NCBI RefSeq assembly: GCF_000204055.1
Contig: NW_006768771.1
Span: 1,637,681 to 1,701,680, forward strand
Direction: 5' to 3'
DNA from: Melampsora larici-populina 98AG31
Taxonomy: Eukaryota > Basidiomycota > Pucciniomycetes > Pucciniales > Melampsoraceae
DNA: 64,000 nt
Shown in pieces: positions 57,299 to 64,000 of the stretch. A program made the translations under genes and the position numbers. Position 1 is the first letter of the stretch; each line of letters opens with the position of its first letter. Under the pieces are notes generated by a model. That model saw nothing but the letters and a program-made list of their open reading frames with translations. It was not told the origin of the DNA and made no database searches.

Positions 57299-57800
57299 AA
57301 ACCATGATGTCATCGCCTGTTTGTGCAGCTGATTGGATTATGTAGCCTCACTAATACATGAACGATTAGCTAAAAAACTTGGCATGGGGGTTGTTCTCTT
57401 CATTGTTTCACAGGGGCCTTATGACTTTGGAACACTCCTTAGCTCTTCTTGTGCATAGGGAGAGAGATACCTCTTTCTTTTTGTCTAGGTGGAAATCATT
57501 GAATGAAAGTCAAGAGGGAGATGACTCCTGGTTCAAGATGATTACCAAAAATCTGGATCTAGTCTCTCTTTGTAGTGGTCTTGGTAATGCTCTGCCCCTG
57601 TCCACCTTGTCCTGAGGTCCCATGTCTACTTTTTGAACTTTGTCTTTCAACTGCACAAACTTGATTATTTGAAACAGATGGTGAAAGATGTTGGGTTCCT
57701 AGGTCTCTGATAAAAGTGATCCTGAAAATTACAATGGAGTACATAGCTGTCTACACCACAGGGCAATTTTAATGTGAACAATACATATCCTAAACACCTC
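57299..57800. other. Intergenic, no gene seen
   Basis: Short ORFs only (for example 57379-57615), none with splice or start support. Confidence 0.4.
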
Positions 57801-58757
57801 CTTATAAGGTAAACTTATCAAAGTCCCCCCCCACACACAAGTAGGCAAGGGAGGGGCTTACAGCTAAAGTTCCCCTTTTTAACTCACAACAGCACAATTT
57901 TCAGCCTTTTTTGCTTTATCACTCTTTATGAGGGTTCAACACCTCATCAAATCTTGATTGGCAAGGATCTTCATTTGAGCCATGTAGATGCCTTTGTGTG
58001 TTTTTTAGAATCCATTGTAATCATTGAGCTCACTCAGAAGAGTTGTAAGAAGTTGTAACTGGAACACCTAATTGAATGCAGGGCTCATAAGGCGTGCAGA
58101 TGCCTCCAAAAACACAGTGTTCAAGAATTGCAATAGTAGCAAATCTATCCACAATGAACATCTGAAACCAGCATGGGGAGAGAGTGGTACAAGAAACAAC
58201 AGATAAGAATGAATTACACAATTTGTCCCACACATGAAAATAAGACAGACTTTTGGAATCACAAGAGTGGCTCTCAATGATGTAAATGGAGAACACAAGA
58301 GTGATGAAAAGACACAGTACCTAGTGGTACAAGAAACGACAGATAAGAATGAATGAGAAAAAGAAACATAAACATAAGGAACACATTTATTCTTATATGT
58401 ATTCATAGGTTGTAAGACCAAGGTACAAGATAATGAATTTGAAGAAGGAAACACACCAGAGACAATGGGTATGATGTCATGATCATTTAAAGGGACAAGG
58501 AAGCAAAACAGCAAAATGAGAATGATTTAATGATCATGGAAGAGATAATGAAAGTGGTCTAGAATTTGTTGTCTTAAAAGTTAAGGAAGTGTGTGGCTGG
58601 AAACAAGATTTTATGAGGTGTGGAATCCTCATAATGGGCAAGAATAAAAAATGGCCAAAAAACTTGCTGTTGTGAGTTGAGAACCACAACATTAGCTGTA
58701 AGTCCCTCCCTTGACTACTTGGGCTGGGGATACTTTGATAAGTTTACTTATGGGGGC
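57801..58757. mobile_element. Non-autonomous element with ~95-bp terminal inverted repeats
   Basis: 57801-57896 and 58656-58757 are inverted copies (TAAACTTATCAAAGT.., AAGTAG..CAAGGGAGGG, CTTACAGCTAA.GTT, AACTCACAACAGCA). Inside are two direct copies of GTGGTACAAGAAAC.ACAGATAAGAATGAA (58190 and 58323). No coding capacity. Target duplication not resolved. Confidence 0.65.
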
Positions 58758-58883
58758 ATGTAGTGGCCATGTCGGAATAACTCTGCCATACTGCAATGTG
58801 GCGGCTGACATGGCCTTCACATATCTTGCCACATTGTGATGGGATAGTGGCCCATGTATTTGCAGTGTGAAAAGAGTTCATGT

Positions 58884-60804
58884 TGTAGTATTTAAAGCTC
58901 AACAAGAGCTTTACAACACCTAAGAAGGGATAATCTACTACATGAGAATAGTAGAAGTTGCCTAAAGACTGCTGAGAAAGTCTTGGAATACGGTCTAAGT
59001 TGAAAAGAACAAACAAGTTCAGAGTCTTATCTTGGGTCTGATAAGGATAACAACTAAGACTATAAGAAAATAACATAGGTCAGATTAGAAGGTCACAAGA
59101 TCAAGAATGAAGAATAAAGAAATTAGTTCACTCACAGTCTTCTTTTCATTGATGGGGAAAAGAAGACTCATGAAGAATAATATGTTGTATATATATATGT
59201 GCAAAGATTTGGGTGAAATCTGCTATAAGCATAATCTAGGAGCAAGAACATGTATTCTTGTGTCAATTGAATGTCAACAACTGCCTTCTTCAAAGAAACC
59301 AGCACAAGGGCACTTGCTGACCACTTTGTGATAACAGAGAAATAGATAAAAGGCACCAGAGAAATGTTCTCAATACTTCTATGAGTATTATTCCTGATTT
59401 TAAGCACAAAAAGTCCACAAACAATGTTTATTACTAGCAATACTATTGGAAGTATTATTCCCAAAGAGACTTATAGTCTTTAACACACACAAATAAATTT
59501 CTCCTTGCTTTGAAGGGGCGGATTTAAGTGATCTTGGCACAAATGTAGTAAATAAATGATGATTTATAACACTACAACAAAGGTATAAGATGCAGAAAAG
59601 GGAACAACAATCCCAAAATCATCAGAGAGTACTTATATCCACATGTAACAACTCCTACAACAGTCAACAGCCTCAAAAACCAGCCAAATCCGCCTAAAGA
59701 ACCCTAAAAACCATATGATGATGCAATGTAATGATCATGTTACTAATGTATGATGTAATTTACACAGCCAAAAGTGATCAATGACATATTTATATGTGTA
59801 CAGCACTTCTTATGATGAATACAGGTGATTTTTCCTTGTAAACTAGCTGTAAATCAATTTTTGAGATTACAATTTTTTTCAGATGGGGTCCAATTTTGGA
59901 TTACTAAAGTGCATCTTGTAGAGCTTGTGATACTGATCAATAAATGGTGCCATATCAGGTATTTCTGATGAGTGATGAACAAGTTATTGAGCTGTGAAAT
60001 TAAGGTTTTTGGTGTTACATGTATGCTTGTGACTGTAAATTCAAAGTTCACACCAATTTCTTATTTCCCTTATATTTTTTGTACACCTCTGCTACTAGTG
60101 GTTTAAAGTTTGTAAATTTTGTAATCCACTCTTCTGCTTTGAATGAGCTATCTACCATCACAATCTGACGTCATTTAACATATGTAATTAGCTGAAAACC
60201 TTCATTTTCAACAAAATTCACCCATTTTCACTACTTTTCACAGCTGCTACTCCTTCTTTCTTGCTCATGTAATATGAAATCATCTTCTATAAACTTAAAA
60301 ATCCGGGAAAATCCTCTTGGAAATCTTAAATCTTGCTACTACCACCTTTACATATGTAATTTAGATGTATAACCCTTGTTTACCATCCTCAAAAAAGTAC
60401 CTTTCTCCTAATAACTTCTGTTTCTCCTTATCAACCTTCAAGATTAAAATTGGTGCAGTATAATATAATGTTGTTCTTTCATATTCCAACCTCACAAACC
60501 CCATAAACCTAATATTACTACCCTCAAAACTGTTTCCCAGCCTGTATACCTATATTTTCAAATTTTTCTCATCTTTTTGCTTTCTGTCTTTTTGTAATAT
60601 GATTGTAAGTAAACTATAATGATCTTAAGAATATGAAATATGATGACATAATCTTAACCCAATAACCACACATAAGCCTATAAGAGCTTCAATTGATCTA
60701 AAAACCCCCATTTTGATTTTCCTGCTACACTGAAGTTTTCTAACAACTTGGTAAACTCAATAATGATTAATTTTTGTGATTGATCCCATAAATAGATCAC
60801 CACA
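58884..60804. mobile_element. LTR-like repeat, copy 2 (1.9 kb)
   Basis: Begins TGTAGTATTTAAAGCTCAAC and ends ATAGATCACCACA, matching 12941-14557. It has about 310 extra bases (58972-59281) bordered by CTGC repeats, so copy 1 probably lost them by deletion. No ORF. TG..CA ends suggest a long solo LTR, but no internal pol neighbours it. Confidence 0.65.
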
Positions 60805-60923
60805 AGGTGGACGTTATGTGAGCCAAATGACCTGATCAATACATCAGTTATGCTACACTACAACAGCATGGACTAGCTCATACTCTTGGTACATGATGTG
60901 AGTCAATCATGGTCACACAGAAA

Positions 60924-61113
60924 CACCGCCAACAAAGATGCCTTGTATTGGAAAATCCAAGGTATCCTCGGACACAATGTCCGAGTAAATGATCCAAGGC
61001 AATCTTTGAGTGCAAAGAAAGCCTTGGATTAATTCCTTGGACACACAGTCCAAGGGAATGTATACCTGAAGATACCTTGGATTTTACGATCCAAGGTATC
61101 TTTGTTGGCAGTG
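60924..61113. mobile_element. CACTA-like MITE, 190 bp
   Basis: Starts CACCGCCAACAAAGATGCC and ends with the complement of CACTGCCAACAAAGATACC; arms pair for about 40 bp. Nearly the whole interior is made of further foldbacks around CCTTGGA/TCCAAGG. AAA flanks both ends, a possible 3-bp duplication. Confidence 0.7.
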
Positions 61114-62109
61114 AAATATGTTGTAAGTAAGATTGAAGCTTGTATGTATATAGAAGAAAGGTTTTGAATAGATGACAATCAAGACCCAGTGAGACTCATA
61201 GGTAGTTTATATAGGAAAAGAGAAAACATAGCTGAGAGTTAACACACACACAAAGAATAGAGGTGTAAGCATAGCAACATAGACAATCAAATATCAAATC
61301 ATAATAGCAAATCACTGTTATGTGAACAGGAAAAAAGGAAGACTCCATAGACTTTCATGGCAAATTAGAAACCAAAATACACAATACTGATCAAGAGATC
61401 ACTATTTCATAACCCAACTCTATCTGTTGAAAGCATCAAACACAAACACATGAGTCATGCTACATTATAATGAGGCAAGTTACTAAATGTGGTCAGAACA
61501 TGACATATCCTATACTCTAATAATGTGAAATACCTTACACTGTCAGTATGTGAGCTATGCAATACCACAACAAGATGACTTGACCAGTGTAGGATCACTT
61601 GCATTGACTATACACAAGCTGGCTCATGTTAGCACAGTGTAGGATATCCTACAATTACAGCATATACTATATTTCATACTATCACAGCACTACCTGTTTT
61701 ACATAGCCTCAGGATGCTCTCAACAGATGGACACTAAGATCAAGCTCAATTTTTTTTGCTTAGCTCAAATGCAATTAATCATAATGAAATTGTTATATTA
61801 TTAATAACTGATCTGCATTGTTTGTACAAAGTTGATAAGAGAATATGAACAAGGAAGAGCGAAAAGATAAGCTCAAACTTTGTTGAAATCTGATTTTTCT
61901 CCTCATTTTGTGTAGTTACAACATTGACAAGCATCCATGACTTTTGGCTGATCAGGGGGTGCAAGGTGTTGTTTTTCAGGCACATCAAGAAGCAGATTGA
62001 CTGCTCAAATTACTTGGAGTTATGCTTCATGATGGTCTTGTAGTTGCTGGAAGAGTAAGAGGATTTGATCAATTATTCACGTTATCTTGAGAAATATATA
62101 ATAGGTGCA
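61114..62109. other. Intergenic, no gene seen
   Basis: AT-rich with short local palindromes (for example GGATATCC near 61645). No supported ORF. Confidence 0.4.
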
Positions 62110-62233
62110 TTCAAACCTGACCCGGTGGACTTTTTGGCTGGAAGCTGTCAAGAACTGTCAATGGATACACAAAGTTACCACCAGAAAAGCAACTGGGTAA
62201 CCAGGTTTTTGTGTCAACCAGGTTAGGTTTGAA
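62110..62233. mobile_element. 124-bp MITE
   Basis: TTCAAACCTGACCCGGTGGAC at 62110 and the complement of TTCAAACCTAACCTGGTTGA ending at 62233 form 21-bp terminal inverted repeats (4 mismatches). Non-coding; target duplication unclear. Confidence 0.55.
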
Positions 62234-64000
62234 CATGGCTAACAAGAGACTTATGCTTTGCCAAACAGTGTTTGAATCTCTTTGTTTTGTGTCATCAACA
62301 GCTCAACACATCATAAATATCATCCCAGAAATTATTTCAGCCATTGGTTCTTGGATTTTGATGGATATATACGGTATGGATGTGCTAAAGACAATATCCT
62401 CTCATCAGCATGATGAGCAACAGGCTAGAGATAGAAATAAAGAGCAAGATATATCAAGTAGGTCAATTGCTCTTGAAACTTGCTTGGATATTAATCAGGG
62501 ATTTCTTCATCATATTGTGTGTTGATTGCTTTGTTGAAGGTGCAGTAAACCTGCCAGAACAAAAACTGAGCCAGGGTTGACAGGAAATGTAAAGGAAGGG
62601 GAAGGAGTGTGCCACACTGGCTAACTGTGATAGACTGAGAATAGGAAGGGTAGAGGGTGGATTGTCCTCTTTAACAAGAATGTGGCTGACAATTCACAGT
62701 CCTTACCCAGATCAAATGAGCCTTGTGAATACAGCTTCAGATTGAAGCAAAATCAAAGGTCTGAAGGCATATGATCAAGTACACTGGACTTCAGATGTTT
62801 TAATGCCCACTGGGAGCCGGCTTCTGGAAACAAGAATACAGTAAGGAGCTACTGTGATGTCACCAGCACAAACAATGTGCCAGCCATTGAGTCGCGTGTT
62901 GTTACAGCACATTGCTGTGCTGTTTACCATTTTTGGGAAGCATCTCTTTTAATCTACCTTTACTTTCACCAGGACACTTACTTCCCTCATATTGATTCTA
63001 TAAATAGTAAGTTATTGAACTCTGACTTTCCACTTCATATTATCCTTCCTCAAAGATTTTAAAATATCTCTGAAAGGTATTCTCACAATCTGAGATTTTT
63101 TATATACATCATTGGATACTAATTTTGGCCCACCCACCTCACCCTCATATCTTGTCATGACTTTCAAGCCGCCCCATAGCGGACCTTTTTTAAAGCCTTT
63201 GAAACAATTGCTTATGTACATAACTATTTCCACTATATGTCATTTTAGTATGCCTTATAATTAGGGCTCTACCCCCCAATTCTGGCTAACCCCTCGCATT
63301 GCGAGTTTAGCACAGATCACCTCAAGCTCCCAAACCTGTTTTATTCCATTCCAGGTCTGATAATTCTTATTCTTGTCAGATATCTTCATTCTTGATATAT
63401 GTATGTAAAGGAGCACCCAGCGGATGCTCTTTGAACACAGATTGCAACATATCCTCAATATGCAAAATCAAGATAACTTGTCATGTGGTCAAAGATAATG
63501 ATGAGGATCCAAAGTGAAAATATTCCTCCAAGATCTTGTTCAGGTTTTATGATGAACAAAAAAACCTCCTGGTTGTTGTTGTTAAGGTCACAAGAACGGA
63601 GGAAGAGCATCAGCCATTGTATTCATACAATGTGATGGCACCTTCAATTCAAGATTGTCACACTCAAGCAGATGAGGTTTGTGGCCCCAAGATATGGCAT
63701 CAATAATTGTCTGTCTTCATTTGTCACAATCTGACAAAGATTGAAATTTGATTTTTTGGAAGATATGATTTTGTCTCCAGGATGGTTCGGTAAATATGTA
63801 TTCCGACAGTGAATTGGTTCATTTTGGTCTCTTCTTGGATTGTAACATATCGCGTTAAAACAACTATGATATGTGATCCGAGATGCAAATAAAAAAGAGA
63901 TTGTGATTGACTCAAGGACAAGCTACCAGCAAAGTTTGCCCCCACATTGTAAAATCATTGCAATGAAAGCATTTGGGAAGGCGTTCATAAAAGGTCTTTA
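62234..64000. other. Intergenic, no supported gene
   Basis: An ORF to 62525 (contains IPEIISAIGSWILMDIYG) is open for about 95 codons after the MITE but overlaps its right end and lacks an ATG of its own there. The remainder to the window end shows only short ORFs. Confidence 0.35.

Noticed and set aside
62211..62525. 104-codon plus-strand ORF
   Set aside because: Starts inside the MITE's right end and has no upstream promoter, splice or family support.

Overview
The window looks like a TE-rich stretch of a fungal nuclear genome, most likely a rust fungus (Pucciniales). The evidence is intron-dense genes (introns mostly 45-120 nt, GT-AG), AT-rich intergenic DNA, basidiomycete-type housekeeping genes, DIRS and chromovirus retroelements, many MITEs, and small secreted proteins. 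The organism call is inference. Coordinates of spliced genes below span first to last coding base; exon junctions were placed by hand from splice motifs and reading-frame phase.

Layout. 1-1038: 3' end of a Pro/Gly/Gln/His-rich protein gene. 1610-3126: Siw14/Oca-type phosphatase. 4183-5419: a foldback MITE and a 167-bp tandem array. 5423-6896 (minus): gene A of a two-gene family whose paralogue, gene B (43005-44529, minus), contains duplicated exons. 7100-12600: no identifiable gene, two MITEs, one long-spaced inverted repeat and a minisatellite. 12640-15397: a P4-ATPase pseudogene broken by a 1.6-kb LTR-like repeat and abutting a Ty3/gypsy RT fragment. 16179-21466 (minus): a DIRS-type tyrosine-recombinase retrotransposon (gag, RT/RNase H, recombinase) with a 100-N assembly gap. 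21967-24417: a five-exon gene whose fourth exon is broken by a 159-bp TA-flanked MITE insertion. 24950-25229: SINE-like and CACTA-like elements. 25551-27385 (minus): the last exon of an unknown gene and a Tc1/mariner-like DDE transposase gene that carries a MITE in an intron. 27756-29335: remnant of a chromodomain Ty3 element.

The euchromatic core is 30927-51348: nuclear poly(A)-binding protein (PAB2/PABPN1), a single-pass membrane protein with a Ser/Thr/Asn-rich region, a RecQ helicase, a small membrane-anchored protein, gene B, and the large subunit of chromatin assembly factor 1 (CAC1/p150). From 53 kb on the DNA is repeat-rich again. It holds a pair of related genes for small secreted proteins (53742-54742 and 56520-57298), a stray fragment of a CAC1-like exon, a long-TIR element, the second copy of the LTR-like repeat, and two more MITEs.

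The most noteworthy signals are: a MITE that landed in a splice acceptor and rebuilt it through its TA duplication; a MITE insertion whose subtraction restores both frame and intron phase in a coding exon; the ATGA stop/start overlap between DIRS RT and recombinase ORFs; the duplicated secreted-protein pair; and the A/B family with exon-module duplication. No rRNA, CRISPR array or confident tRNA was seen.
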